Below, one piece after another: positions 35,777 through 44,890 of a stretch of 64,000 bases of DNA; position 1 is the first letter of the stretch; each line of letters opens with the position of its first letter. Location of the stretch: positions 1-64,000 of the forward strand of contig NZ_JASCIQ010000008.1 in assembly GCF_029968035.1 (NCBI RefSeq), in the 5' to 3' direction. Made by a program: the position numbers and the translations under genes. Below the pieces are notes generated by a model. It did not search any database. It was given only the letters and a program-made list of their open reading frames with translations, and was not told the origin of the DNA. The stretch comes from Streptomyces cavernicola (GTDB lineage: Bacteria > Actinomycetota > Actinomycetes > Streptomycetales > Streptomycetaceae).

Positions 35777-35796
35777 CTGACACCCCCTCATATGGC

Positions 35797-35811
35797 TGAT
35801 TCTTTCAATCA
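35797..35811. promoter_or_regulatory. Possible Lrp operator in the divergent promoter
   Basis: TGATT-CTTTC-AATCA is an inverted repeat of 5-bp arms inside an unusually AT-rich stretch (35791-35822) just upstream of the Lrp gene's start. The location, between the regulator and the divergent transporter, suits autoregulation, but the arms are short. Confidence 0.45.
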
Positions 35812-35894
35812 AAGCAAAACCGTTGTCTGTTGTCTGCAGATCGTGCCAGCCTGCACCATCAATTTGCCCAGCCCTCTCCCTCTGGCAGGCACTC

Positions 35895-37235
35895 ATGACC
35901 TCCTCCAGACCCTTCACCGCCCAGCACTCCTCCGACGCCCCCTCCCCCGCCGCTCCGCCTCGGGACGAGCCCTCCTCGTTCCGGCGCAGCCTCATCGCCG
36001 CCAACATCGGCGGGGCGATCGAATGGTTCGACTGGAACGTCTACGCGGTCTTCGCCCCGTTCTTCGCGGCCCGCTTCTTCCACACCGCGAACCCCGTGTC
36101 GGCACTCCTGTCCACGCTCGCCGTCTTCGCCGTCGGCTTCCTCATGCGCCCGCTGGGCAGCGTCCTTTTCGGCCGCCTCGCCGACCGGCGCGGCCGCAAG
36201 GTCAGTCTCACCGTGTCGATCACCCTGGCCGCCGCCGGCGGACTCCTGATCGCCGTCACCCCCGACTACGGCACCATCGGCGTCCTGGCGTCCGTGCTCC
36301 TGCTGGTGGCCCGCACGGCCCAGGGCATCGCGCACGGCGGCGAGGTCGGCGCCTCGTACACCTACGTCGCCGAGATAGCCCCGCCCGGCCGTCGCGGCCT
36401 GTGGTCCTCGACGTCCTACATCAGCGTCACCCTCGGCACGATGGCCGCGACCGGCCTCGGCGCGCTCCTCAGCGCGGTGCTCACCGACGACCAACTGCAC
36501 ACCTGGGGCTGGCGGATCCCGTTCGCGCTCGGCGCGCTCTTCGCCCTGTACTCGATCTACCTGCGGCGCAACCTGGCCGAGAGCACGGCGTTCGGCACCA
36601 CGAAGCCCTACCCCAAGGCCTCGGACGGCCCGAGCCGCGCCTCGTTCGCCCTGCTGTGGCGGCATCGCCGCCCGGCCCTCCTGAGCATGGGGCTCACCAT
36701 GGGCGGCACCGTCGGCTTCTACACGTGGGTGGTCTTCGCCCCGTCGTACGCCGTGTCCGCGAAGGGCATGAGTGCCACCTCGGCGCTGGTGGCGGGGCTG
36801 CTCGCGCAGTGCGTCTTCCTCGTCACGCTGCCGGTGGCCGGCCACCTCTCCGACCGCTTCGGACGCAAGCCCGTCTACTACGTCTGCGCCGTCGGCTACG
36901 TGGTCCTGCCCTTCCCCCTGGACTGGATGGTGCGCGGCGCCTTCTGGCAGCTCTTCGTCGCCATGAGCATCGCCCTCATGGTGATGGCCTTCTCCAGTTC
37001 CATCATCGGCGTGTTCTTCGCCGAACTGTTCCCGACAGAGATCCGCGCCACCGGCGTCGGCGTCCCCTACTCCGTGGCGGTCGCCCTCTTCGGAGGCAGC
37101 GCCCCGTACCTGAACACGTGGCTGAGCGGGATGGGGCTGCACGCCGTCTTCACCGGCTACCTGGTCGCGCTCTCCGCCGTGTCCGTGGTCTGTCTGCGCC
37201 TCCTTCCCGAGACACGGGGACGCACGCTGTCATGA
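35895..37235 (+). CDS. MHS-family (MFS) metabolite:proton symporter
   Basis: A 446-residue transporter with twelve helices. The family signatures are NIGGAIEWFDWNVYAVFAPFFA in helix 1, RPLGSVLFGRLADRRGRK in the 2-3 loop, RTAQGIAHGGEVGASYTYVAE in helix 4 and HLSDRFGRK in the 8-9 loop, as in citrate, ketoglutarate and shikimate carriers. ATG 35895 is selected because the N-terminal 24 residues upstream are not membrane-like. Its stop overlaps a possible ATG for the amidase. It probably imports the amide or acid handled by the amidase. Confidence 0.87.
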   Translation: MTSSRPFTAQHSSDAPSPAAPPRDEPSSFRRSLIAANIGGAIEWFDWNVYAVFAPFFAARFFHTANPVSALLSTLAVFAVGFLMRPLGSVLFGRLADRRGRKVSLTVSITLAAAGGLLIAVTPDYGTIGVLASVLLLVARTAQGIAHGGEVGASYTYVAEIAPPGRRGLWSSTSYISVTLGTMAATGLGALLSAVLTDDQLHTWGWRIPFALGALFALYSIYLRRNLAESTAFGTTKPYPKASDGPSRASFALLWRHRRPALLSMGLTMGGTVGFYTWVVFAPSYAVSAKGMSATSALVAGLLAQCVFLVTLPVAGHLSDRFGRKPVYYVCAVGYVVLPFPLDWMVRGAFWQLFVAMSIALMVMAFSSSIIGVFFAELFPTEIRATGVGVPYSVAVALFGGSAPYLNTWLSGMGLHAVFTGYLVALSAVSVVCLRLLPETRGRTLS

Positions 37236-37276
37236 GCAGCAGGACAGCCGGCACTCACCTCCCCCAAGGAGCCCTC

Positions 37277-38734
37277 GTGACCTCTTCCCCCACCACCGCA
37301 ACGCACTTGTGGAGCCTGACCGCCGTCGAACTGCGGGCCCGTCTGCTCGCCGGGGAGATCTCAAGCCGGGAGGTCGTCGACGCGTTCCAGCGCCGTATCG
37401 AGGAGGTCGATCCGCAGGTCAACGCGATCGTCACGCACTGCCCCGAGCGGGCCCTCCAGGCAGCCGGTCGGGCGGACGACACTTTCGCGAGGACCGGTCG
37501 CCCGCTCGGTCCGCTGCACGGCCTCCCGGTCGCCCACAAGGACCTGGTCGAAACGGCCGGACTGCGCACCACCTACGGCTCCCGCGCCTACGCCGGCCAT
37601 GTACCGGACCGGGACGCGCTGCTCGCCGAGCGCTACCGCGAGGCGGGCGCCATCCTGATCGGCAAGACCAACACACCTGAGTTCGGGGCGGGTTCGCACA
37701 CGGTCAACGATGTGTTCGGCGCCACCCGCAATCCGTACGACCTCACACGCAGCGCGGGCGGCAGCAGCGGCGGTGCGGCCGCCGCGCTCGCGACCGGCAT
37801 GCTGCCGATCGCCGACGGCTCCGACATGGGCGGTTCGCTGCGCAATCCCGCCTCGTTCTGCAACGTCGTCGGTCTGCGGCCGTCCGTCGGCCGCGTACCG
37901 GACTGGCCCTCGGCGGCGCCCTACTTCCCGTATGCCACGAACGGCGCTCTGGGGCGCTGCGTCGAGGACGTGGCGCTGCAGCTGGCGGTGCTCAGCGCCC
38001 CCGATCCACGCGCTCCGCTCGCCGCGCCGTACCCGGAGAGCTTCGATCTCGGCAGCTCCTTCGACGCCGCGGGCCGTCGCGTGGCCTTCGACGCGGACCT
38101 GGGCGGACTGCCGGTCGATCCTGCGGTGAGCCGCGTGCTGGCCCTGGTGCCGCAGGTACTCGCCGCCCTGGGGTGCGACGTCCACGAGGGCGGTCCCGGC
38201 TGGGAGGGCGCCGACGACGCCTTCCTCACCTGGCGCGCCTGGTACCAGGTGCTCTGCTTCGGTGAACTCGTGGACCAGCAACGGGAGTTGCTGCGGCCGA
38301 ACATCGTCTGGAACGTCGACCAGGGGCGCCAGGTCACGGGCGAGGATCTGGGCAGGGCCGAGAAGCAGCGCGACGCCGTCACCGAACGGGCCCGCGCCTT
38401 CCTGGCAACCCACGAGTTCCTGCTCTGTCCGGTGAGCCAAGTGGCGCCCTTCGACGTCACCCTCAACCACCCGCCCGAGGTGGACGGCGTCCCCACCCGG
38501 CACTACCTGGACTGGATGCGGGCCTGCTCCCGTGTCACCGTCACCGGACTCCCGGCCGCCTCCGTTCCGTTCGGGTTCACCGACGACGGACTTCCCGTGG
38601 GTGTACAGGTGGTGGGCCGCCCCGGCGCCGACGCGGACGTGCTGCGGTTCGCCGGCGCAGTGCAGCAGGCGGCCACCGGATCGCGCGTGGCTCCCGTCGT
38701 GGGCACGATCGGCGGGCAGCGCGAGCCGATGTGA
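37277..38734 (+). CDS. Amidase (amidase-signature family)
   Basis: A 485-residue serine amidase. The Ser-cisSer-Lys triad is visible: VAHKDLVET carries the catalytic Lys (about 80), RSAGGSSGGAAAALATG carries the Gly/Ser-rich signature (about 150-166), and DMGGSLRNPASFCN holds the nucleophile region (about 175). The C-terminus has GLPAASVPFGFTDDGLPVGVQVVG. GTG 37277 has AAGGAG five bases before it; an ATG 15 codons upstream, overlapping the transporter stop, could give a longer form. It forms a two-gene unit with the transporter and hydrolyses an imported amide to acid plus ammonia or amine. Confidence 0.88.
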   Translation: MTSSPTTATHLWSLTAVELRARLLAGEISSREVVDAFQRRIEEVDPQVNAIVTHCPERALQAAGRADDTFARTGRPLGPLHGLPVAHKDLVETAGLRTTYGSRAYAGHVPDRDALLAERYREAGAILIGKTNTPEFGAGSHTVNDVFGATRNPYDLTRSAGGSSGGAAAALATGMLPIADGSDMGGSLRNPASFCNVVGLRPSVGRVPDWPSAAPYFPYATNGALGRCVEDVALQLAVLSAPDPRAPLAAPYPESFDLGSSFDAAGRRVAFDADLGGLPVDPAVSRVLALVPQVLAALGCDVHEGGPGWEGADDAFLTWRAWYQVLCFGELVDQQRELLRPNIVWNVDQGRQVTGEDLGRAEKQRDAVTERARAFLATHEFLLCPVSQVAPFDVTLNHPPEVDGVPTRHYLDWMRACSRVTVTGLPAASVPFGFTDDGLPVGVQVVGRPGADADVLRFAGAVQQAATGSRVAPVVGTIGGQREPM

Positions 38735-39018
38735 GGCGCCTCGCCCCTCCGGTGTCGGGTACGCGACGAACAACGGACCGTAGTCACGCCGCCACCTCCC
38801 CCTCCGGCGCCACGGGCACGAGAACGCGCGGAGCGGATCCGCGAACAGCCGCTGTGCGGCGGGGGCTGCCGGGTCGCCCTCCGAGCGGATGGCGTCTCGT
38901 CTGTCGAGAATGGTCATGAGCACGTGGCATGCTGCTCGTCGGCTCGCGGGCGGCGCCGACCGGTGTCGCCCGTACGCCCTTTCCTCTTGATCAGTTCCTG
39001 CCTAGGTGAGCACCACAA

Positions 39019-39786
39019 ATGAAAGAAACAGTGAGATTCCCGAGCGTCGTCGGCCCCGAACTGGCCGGCGTGATCGACCTGCCGGAGGGCGAGGTCCGCG
39101 GTTGGGGGCTCTTCGCGCACGGCTTCACCCTCGGCAAGGACTCGCCGGCCGCCGCACGCGTCTGCAAGCAGCTGGCCCGCGAGGGCATCGGCATGCTGCG
39201 CTTCGACAACCTCGGCATCGGCGACTCCGACGGCGACTGGGGAGACGGATCCTTCACCGTCAAGGTGCAGGACACAGTCCGCGCCGCGGCTTTCATGGCC
39301 GAGCGCGGGACACCCGTCGACCTGCTGGTAGGACACTCCTGGGGAGGCGCCGCCGCACTCGCCTCCGCCCCTGAGATACCGGGCCTGCGCGCGCTGGCCA
39401 CGATCGCCGCGCCCGTCGACCCCAGCCACGTCGAGCGGCAGTACGACTCGGTCCTGGACCGCGTGCTCAGCGACGGCTCGCACGGGTGGTTCGTCGGCGG
39501 GCGCACCCTCGTCCTCAAGCGCGCCTTCGTCGAGGACGTCCGCAAGGCACACCTGCGCGACCGGATCGGCGAGCTGAACCTTCCGCTCCTCGTCGCACAC
39601 TCCCCCACCGACTCCACCGTCGGCATCGACAACGCCGCGGAAATCTTCCAAGAGGCCCGCCACCCGCGCAGCTTCATCTCGCTCGAAGGAGCGGACCACC
39701 TGCTGACCGCGCGCGGGCAGGCACAGCGGGCCGCGCACATCATCAGCGCCTGGGCCGACCAGTACCTGGACGAGGCACGGCCCTGA
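39019..39786 (+). CDS. Alpha/beta hydrolase
   Basis: A 255-residue hydrolase of the same fold class as dienelactone hydrolases and acetylxylan-type esterases. The oxyanion-hole segment is LFAHGFTLGKDSPAA (about 32), the nucleophile elbow is GHSWGG (Ser about 108) and EGADHLLT (about 224) carries the catalytic His. An Asp in HSPTDSTVG (about 195) completes the triad. It has a solitary promoter in the 284-bp gap before it, which otherwise shows nothing. The substrate cannot be deduced. Confidence 0.8.
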   Translation: MKETVRFPSVVGPELAGVIDLPEGEVRGWGLFAHGFTLGKDSPAAARVCKQLAREGIGMLRFDNLGIGDSDGDWGDGSFTVKVQDTVRAAAFMAERGTPVDLLVGHSWGGAAALASAPEIPGLRALATIAAPVDPSHVERQYDSVLDRVLSDGSHGWFVGGRTLVLKRAFVEDVRKAHLRDRIGELNLPLLVAHSPTDSTVGIDNAAEIFQEARHPRSFISLEGADHLLTARGQAQRAAHIISAWADQYLDEARP

Positions 39787-40076
39787 GCAACGGCTCCGCG
39801 TGCCGTGAACTTCTCCGTGCCGCTGCTTCCTCCTGCGCGCCGGCAGGTGAATCCGGTGCCGACATCGTCGAATATGCCCAACCGCCGGACACCCAAGGCA
39901 AATTGACTCTTCGTCATAACCGTCCGCGTTCCTGGCGGAACCGCACCCCGAACCCTCGCCTTTCCCCTCTCGGCGTTGCCTGATCATGATGGGATGGACG
40001 GGCACCCCGGGGCGCCCGTGATCAGCCGGGACCGCCGGCAGGGAGTGCCGGAGAGGTACCCGAGGGAGAGCACTGG

Positions 40077-41312
40077 ATGTTTGGCGGCAACATCGCGGTC
40101 GTCGGTGGCAGCATCGCGGGCTGCGCGACGGCCCTGGCAGCGTTACGGGGCGGCGCGGAGAAGGTCACCATCCTGGAGCGGGCCGCCGACCGGCTCCAGG
40201 AACGAGGGGTGGGCGTGACCCTGCACCAGGACCGTTACGCCGAGTTGGAAGCCGCCGGGTATGCGGACGCCGACATGCCGTGGAGCCCGGTCGACCAGCG
40301 CATCTGGACGAGACGTGACGGCGAGTCGGAACTCGGCCGGGCCGTCGGAGTGCAGGACACCCCGTTCCGCGCGTACTCCTGGGGTTCCCTGTGGAGTGAG
40401 CTGCGCCGGCGAGTGCCCGCCGAGGTCGAGTACCGCTCCGGCGTGAGCATCGCGGCCGTGGAGGAGGACGCCGAGGGTGTGACGCTCGACTTCACCGCCG
40501 GCGGGCGGGAGCGCTTCGACGTCGTCATCGGCGCCGACGGTTACCGCTCCGTCGTCAGGGACACCCTGTTCCCCGGCCTCCGACCCACGTACGCGGGATA
40601 CCTCGGCTGGCGCGGCGCCTCGCGGGGTGCGCCCGAGTGCGGCTCCCCGGACCTCGTCTGGACGGATCTGCGTACCGTGGTCTTCCCCGGCGGTCACTGC
40701 GTGATCTACCGAATACCGGACGGCGCGGGCGGCATGCGGGTCAACTGGGTGCTTTACACCACACCGCCCGAGCACCTGGCGCTCCCCCTGGATCTGCAGA
40801 CCCCGACCTCGCTGCCGCCGGGCAAGCTCAGCGCCGAACTCGACGCGTTCGCACGGGATTTGGTGCACAAGCACTTCCCGCCCTACTGGGCCGAGTGCGT
40901 GCTGCGCACCCCGCGCGAGGAGTCCTTCATCCAGCCCATCTACGACCTCGAGGTGCCGCACTACGCCCGCGGCCGGCTCGCCCTCGCCGGGGACGCCGCC
41001 ACCGTCGCCCGGCCGCACACCGGCGGCGGGGCGGTCAAGGCACTGCAGGATGCCCTGATCCTGGAGCAGGCCTGGCGGGCACACGACGACTGGGCGACGG
41101 CCGCCGCGGCGTACGACACCGGTCGGACCGCGCTCGGCGCCTCGATGGTCGAGCTGGGCCGCACGTTCGGACAGGCCCAGGTCGTCGACACCCCGGACTG
41201 GGAGACCATGCGCACCTCGGACTTCGACGCCTGGTGGAAGGCGCAGATCGGCGGCCCGGAGCGCAGCAGCGGCTTCGGCGGCCACGCACTCCAGAAGGAC
41301 AGCCCCGAGTAA
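40077..41312 (+). CDS. FAD-dependent monooxygenase (PHBH-like)
   Basis: A 411-residue class A flavoprotein monooxygenase. The N-terminal nucleotide site is IAVVGGSIAGCATALAALRGG (about 6-26), DVVIGADGYRSVVR (about 145-158) is the DG motif and LALAGDAATVARPHTGGGAVKALQDA (about 301-326) the second FAD motif. These enzymes hydroxylate aromatic or similar acids using NAD(P)H and oxygen. The Leu at codon 23 (40143-40145) is encoded by TTA, so expression may depend on the bldA tRNA. GTACCCGAGGGAGAG lies before ATG 40077. The 290-bp gap before it shows nothing coding. Confidence 0.85.
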   Translation: MFGGNIAVVGGSIAGCATALAALRGGAEKVTILERAADRLQERGVGVTLHQDRYAELEAAGYADADMPWSPVDQRIWTRRDGESELGRAVGVQDTPFRAYSWGSLWSELRRRVPAEVEYRSGVSIAAVEEDAEGVTLDFTAGGRERFDVVIGADGYRSVVRDTLFPGLRPTYAGYLGWRGASRGAPECGSPDLVWTDLRTVVFPGGHCVIYRIPDGAGGMRVNWVLYTTPPEHLALPLDLQTPTSLPPGKLSAELDAFARDLVHKHFPPYWAECVLRTPREESFIQPIYDLEVPHYARGRLALAGDAATVARPHTGGGAVKALQDALILEQAWRAHDDWATAAAAYDTGRTALGASMVELGRTFGQAQVVDTPDWETMRTSDFDAWWKAQIGGPERSSGFGGHALQKDSPE

Positions 41313-41325
41313 GACCGCCGAGGGC

Positions 41326-41363
41326 GCGCCACCGGGTGCCGGGCTCGCCTCAGCCGGTGGCGC
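41326..41363. terminator. Terminator between convergent genes
   Basis: GCGCCACCGG (41326-41335) and CCGGTGGCGC (41354-41363) form a perfect 10-bp stem between the FAD monooxygenase and the ABC operon end. Confidence 0.7.
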
Positions 41364-41370
41364 GGCCCGG

Positions 41371-42093
41371 TCACTCCGTGGGCGTCAGGGCGAGAGTCCG
41401 GTCGAGGGCGGCCGGGTCGGCGCGGACCTCGTCGCCGTCGAACCGGGCGGCGACCGCACCCGAGGTGAGGACCGTGACCGTGTCCGCGCAGGCGCGGGCG
41501 AGTGCCGCGCTCGGCGACATCAGCAGCGAGGCGACTCCCTCGTCGGCGAGCGTACGGATCAACCCCTGGATCTGCTCGACGATCACTGGCGCGAGGCCCT
41601 CCGTCGGCTCGTCGAGCAGCAGGACGCGCGGGCTGCCGAGCAGCGCCCTGGCCAGGGCCAGCATCTGCTGCTCGCCGCCGGAGAGTTGCGCGCCCCGGTT
41701 GGTCCGGCGCTCGGCGAGGCGGGGCAGCAGACCGAGGACGCGCTCCGGCGTCCAGGCAGTGCCCCGGCGTCCTGCCTGCGCGCGCGGCCGGTGGGCAAGA
41801 CGCAGGTGCTCGGCGACGGTCAGCCCGGCGAAGACCCGGCGGCCCTGCGGGACCAACCCGACGCCCGCCCTTGCCACTTGGTGTGCCCGCCGGCCCGTCA
41901 GGTCGACCGCGTCCAGGCGGACCGTCCCCGACGTGGGGCGCAGCAGCCCTGCGACGGTGTGGACGAGCGTGCTCTTGCCCGCGCCGTTGTGCCCGACGAC
42001 GGCGTGCACGGTTCCGGGCGGCACCTCGACGTCGACGCCGTGCAGCACGGTGCCGCCGTGGTAACCCGCGGTCAGCCCGCTGATGTGGAGCAC
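41371..42093 (-). CDS. livF: ABC transporter ATPase, LivF type
   Basis: A 240-residue ATPase with Walker A GHNGAGKST (about 36-44), the LSGGEQQMLALARALL signature (about 136) and Walker B VLLLDEPTEGLAP. The YHGGTVLHGVDVEVPPGTVHAVVG N-terminus is typical of LivF. Its GTG start overlaps the LivG stop by 22 bases. It is the last gene of the five-part importer and energises uptake of a branched-chain amino acid, amide or urea-like solute. Confidence 0.9.
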   Translation of the reverse strand: MLHISGLTAGYHGGTVLHGVDVEVPPGTVHAVVGHNGAGKSTLVHTVAGLLRPTSGTVRLDAVDLTGRRAHQVARAGVGLVPQGRRVFAGLTVAEHLRLAHRPRAQAGRRGTAWTPERVLGLLPRLAERRTNRGAQLSGGEQQMLALARALLGSPRVLLLDEPTEGLAPVIVEQIQGLIRTLADEGVASLLMSPSAALARACADTVTVLTSGAVAARFDGDEVRADPAALDRTLALTPTE

Positions 42094-42869
42094 GGTCCGC
42101 TCCCCTCTCCCCGGTGATCGACTTCCCGTCCCGGGTGGCCGGTTCCTTCTCCCAGGTAGGCCTCGCGCACGTCGGGGTGGTTGAGGGCCACGTTGGTCGG
42201 GGCCGTGAGCAGGGCCTTTCCGTCCTTCAGCACCGTGACGGTGTCGGCCAGGTGCGTGACCACCCCGGTGTGGTGTTCGACGAGGAGCATGGCGACATCC
42301 CCGGGGAGTTGCCCGAGTACGTCGAGCAGCCGCCCGATGTCACGGTCGGTGAGTCCGGCAGCCGGCTCGTCGAGGAGCAGCAGGCGGGGGCGGCAGACCA
42401 GGGCCGCCGCGAGATCGAGCAGTCCGCGCCGGCCGTGTGAAAGCTCGGAGGCCAGGCGGTGCGCCATGTCGCCCAGACCCACGGCCGCGAGCTGCTCGCG
42501 CGCCGCCGGGACACGCTCGCGCCGCGGGTGGTGGCGCCAGGCGGCCAGGACCAAGTTGTCGAGCACCGTCAACTCTCCGATGACGGTGGGCTGTTGGAAA
42601 CTGCGCGCAATGCCGTGCCGCGCCCGGCGGGCAGGCGCGGTACGGGTGAGGTCGCGCCCGCCGAGCACGATCGTGCCGCGGTCGGGGCGTTCCGTGCCCG
42701 CGATCAGGTGGAGCAGGGTGGTCTTGCCCGCGCCGTTGGGTCCGATGACGGCGTGCCGGGCCCCGGCCGGCAGCCGCAGGCCGACACCGTCCAGTGCCGT
42801 CACGCTGCCGTACCTCCGGGTCAGCCCGTCCAGGACGAGAACCGGCGGCAAGGGGTCGCGGTCGGTCAT
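42072..42869 (-). CDS. livG: ABC transporter ATPase, LivG type
   Basis: A 265-residue ATPase with Walker A GPNGAGKTT (about 41-49), a modified signature LSHGRRGLLDLAAAL in place of LSGGQ, as in LivG/UrtD proteins, and Walker B RLLLLDEPAAGL. The Gln loop lies in IARSFQQPTVIGELTVLDN. ATG 42869 overlaps the permease stop by four bases. It pairs with LivF. Confidence 0.9.
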   Translation of the reverse strand: MTDRDPLPPVLVLDGLTRRYGSVTALDGVGLRLPAGARHAVIGPNGAGKTTLLHLIAGTERPDRGTIVLGGRDLTRTAPARRARHGIARSFQQPTVIGELTVLDNLVLAAWRHHPRRERVPAAREQLAAVGLGDMAHRLASELSHGRRGLLDLAAALVCRPRLLLLDEPAAGLTDRDIGRLLDVLGQLPGDVAMLLVEHHTGVVTHLADTVTVLKDGKALLTAPTNVALNHPDVREAYLGEGTGHPGREVDHRGEGSGPCSTSAG

Positions 42870-44890
42870 GACACGGTCTCCCGGGACGGGGCCGAGGCCG
42901 GGGGCGGAGGCGGGACGCTCCGAGCGGTCACACCCGGCATCGGCATCCGGATGCCGGCAAGGCCGCGCGGCAGCACGTACACCGACACGACGAAGAGCGC
43001 GCCGAGGAGCAGCGGACCGTGTCCGGGCCAGGCGCCGGACAGCCAGTCGCGAGTGCCGACGATCAGCGCGACGCCGAGCAGGGTGCCCGCGACGGAGGTG
43101 GTGCCGCCGATCACGGCGGCGAGCATCGCCAGGGCGGCGATCTCGAAGCCGACGTCCGCGGGCGACACGTAACTCTGCGCGACCACGAGCAGGGAACCGC
43201 CGACCCCGGCGAGGGCGCCGCCGCCGATGTAGGCGAGCAGCAGATAGCGGGAGACCGGGTGGCCGCTCGCGCGCATGCGCGCCTCGGCGCTGCGGGCGCC
43301 GGTGAGCAACTGCCCTGCCCGGCTTCGGAGTACGAGCACCGTGGTGACGAGGACGGCTGCGGCTGCGGTGAGGACGTACTGGTACGTGCCGACTTCGTCG
43401 CCCAGGGGCTCGGCGCCCCACAGCGGGCGGGTCGCGGGGAAGCCGAAGAAGCCGTCGGTGCCGCCGGTGACGGACGTCATCTGAGCGACGGCGGTGCGCG
43501 TCAGCTCGCCGATCGCGAGGGTGATCATCAGGACGGTGACGCCCCTGGCCCGGATCACCGCGGGTCCCGTGAGCAGCGCGAACAGCGCCGCGGCGGCGCC
43601 GGCCAGGGCGAGTTGTACGGGTCCCACGGTCGCGAAGCCCTCGTCGGCGGCGATCGCGGTGACGTACGCGCCGACCGCGAAGGGCGCCGTCTGGCCGAGC
43701 ACCGGGAGGCCCGCGTAGCCCGTCAGGACGGTGGAGCTGACGGCGACCAGGCCGAGGGCGAGGGCGTAGCCGGCCAACGAGAGGGTGTAGGCGTCCACCA
43801 TCCAGGGCGCGGCCGCGAGCAGGGCGAGCAGCAGCACGAGGGGCGTGAGCCGACGCACGGGTGCGGGCGTGCCGTCCAGGATGCGTGGCAGGGCGGCGAT
43901 CCGTGACAGGGCTGCCGCGGACCGGCCCTTGATCGCCTGGGCACCCTTGTTCGCCTTGGTCGCCGCTGAGGGTGTCCGGAGTGCGGGTGTCCGGCGTGCG
44001 GGCGGCTGTTCCGGGTGCGTCGGCTCCGGCGCCGCGGTCGCGCGCTGCGGGCGCAGGATCAGTGCACCCGCCATCGCGGCCATGAGGAGGTAGGGCGCCA
44101 GGTCGGGGGCGAGCGAGACGCCCAGTGTCTGCACCTCACCGACCGCGATCGCCGCGAGAAGGGTGCCCCACAGCGAGCGAAGACCACCGAGGACGACGAC
44201 CACCAGCGAGAGCATCAGCACGGTCTCCGCGGTACTGGGGCCCGGACCGATGATCGGCGCCCCGAGCACGCCGGCCGCACCGGCGAGGGCGCCGGCCGCC
44301 ATGAGCACACCGGTGTGCACGAGGCGGGGGCTGATGCCGGTCGCCGCGAGCATCTGCGGGTCGTCGGCGGCGGCGCGCACCGCCGCGCCCGCGCGGGTGC
44401 GGGTGAGCACCCAGGTGCCGAAGGCGGCGAGCAGCACGGCCATCACGATGAACACCAGGCGGTACGCCGGGTACCTGTGGCCGAGCAGGGACACGGAGGT
44501 GTCGAGGGCCCCCGGTACCCGTACCGGCAGTTCGTCGGAGCCGAAGACCGCGGTGAGCAGGTTGCCGCCGATCAGGGCGAGCCCGAAGGTCAGCAGCGCC
44601 TGGGCGAGATGGCCGCGCCGGGCGAGAGGTTCGGCGGCGGCGGCGAGGAGCGCCCCCGCTCCCCCGGCCGCCGCCGTTCCCGCGAGCAGGCCGAGCAACA
44701 GACCGCCCCAGGTGCCGTCGCTCAGTTCGGCACCCGTGGCGGCGCCGATCGCGTACAGCGTGCCGTGCGCGAGGTTCAGCACGCCCGCGGTGCCGAACGC
44801 CAGGCTCAGTCCGGCGGACACCACGAACAGCAGCAGACCGTAGGCGACTCCGTCGACCGCGGGGACGAGCTGAGCGTCGAGGACCCCCAT
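42866..44890 (-). CDS. Fused LivH-LivM permease of a branched-chain amino acid-type ABC importer
   Basis: A 674-residue membrane protein in which two permeases usually encoded separately are in one chain. Residues 1 to about 290 are LivH-like (AYGLLLFVVSAGLSLAFGTAGVLNLAHG near the start, then VLGGLRSLWGTL). A basic, Pro-rich linker (about 295-345) is followed by a LivM-like half (about 350-650: VLTGYAGLPVLGQTAPFAVGAY, GGTDGFFGFP, AVIGGTTSVAGTLLGVALIVGTRDWL). Both junctions with neighbours are four-base overlaps, so the fusion is not caused by a missed boundary. It forms the solute channel with the downstream ATPases. Confidence 0.87.
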   Translation of the reverse strand: MGVLDAQLVPAVDGVAYGLLLFVVSAGLSLAFGTAGVLNLAHGTLYAIGAATGAELSDGTWGGLLLGLLAGTAAAGGAGALLAAAAEPLARRGHLAQALLTFGLALIGGNLLTAVFGSDELPVRVPGALDTSVSLLGHRYPAYRLVFIVMAVLLAAFGTWVLTRTRAGAAVRAAADDPQMLAATGISPRLVHTGVLMAAGALAGAAGVLGAPIIGPGPSTAETVLMLSLVVVVLGGLRSLWGTLLAAIAVGEVQTLGVSLAPDLAPYLLMAAMAGALILRPQRATAAPEPTHPEQPPARRTPALRTPSAATKANKGAQAIKGRSAAALSRIAALPRILDGTPAPVRRLTPLVLLLALLAAAPWMVDAYTLSLAGYALALGLVAVSSTVLTGYAGLPVLGQTAPFAVGAYVTAIAADEGFATVGPVQLALAGAAAALFALLTGPAVIRARGVTVLMITLAIGELTRTAVAQMTSVTGGTDGFFGFPATRPLWGAEPLGDEVGTYQYVLTAAAAVLVTTVLVLRSRAGQLLTGARSAEARMRASGHPVSRYLLLAYIGGGALAGVGGSLLVVAQSYVSPADVGFEIAALAMLAAVIGGTTSVAGTLLGVALIVGTRDWLSGAWPGHGPLLLGALFVVSVYVLPRGLAGIRMPMPGVTARSVPPPPPASAPSRETVS

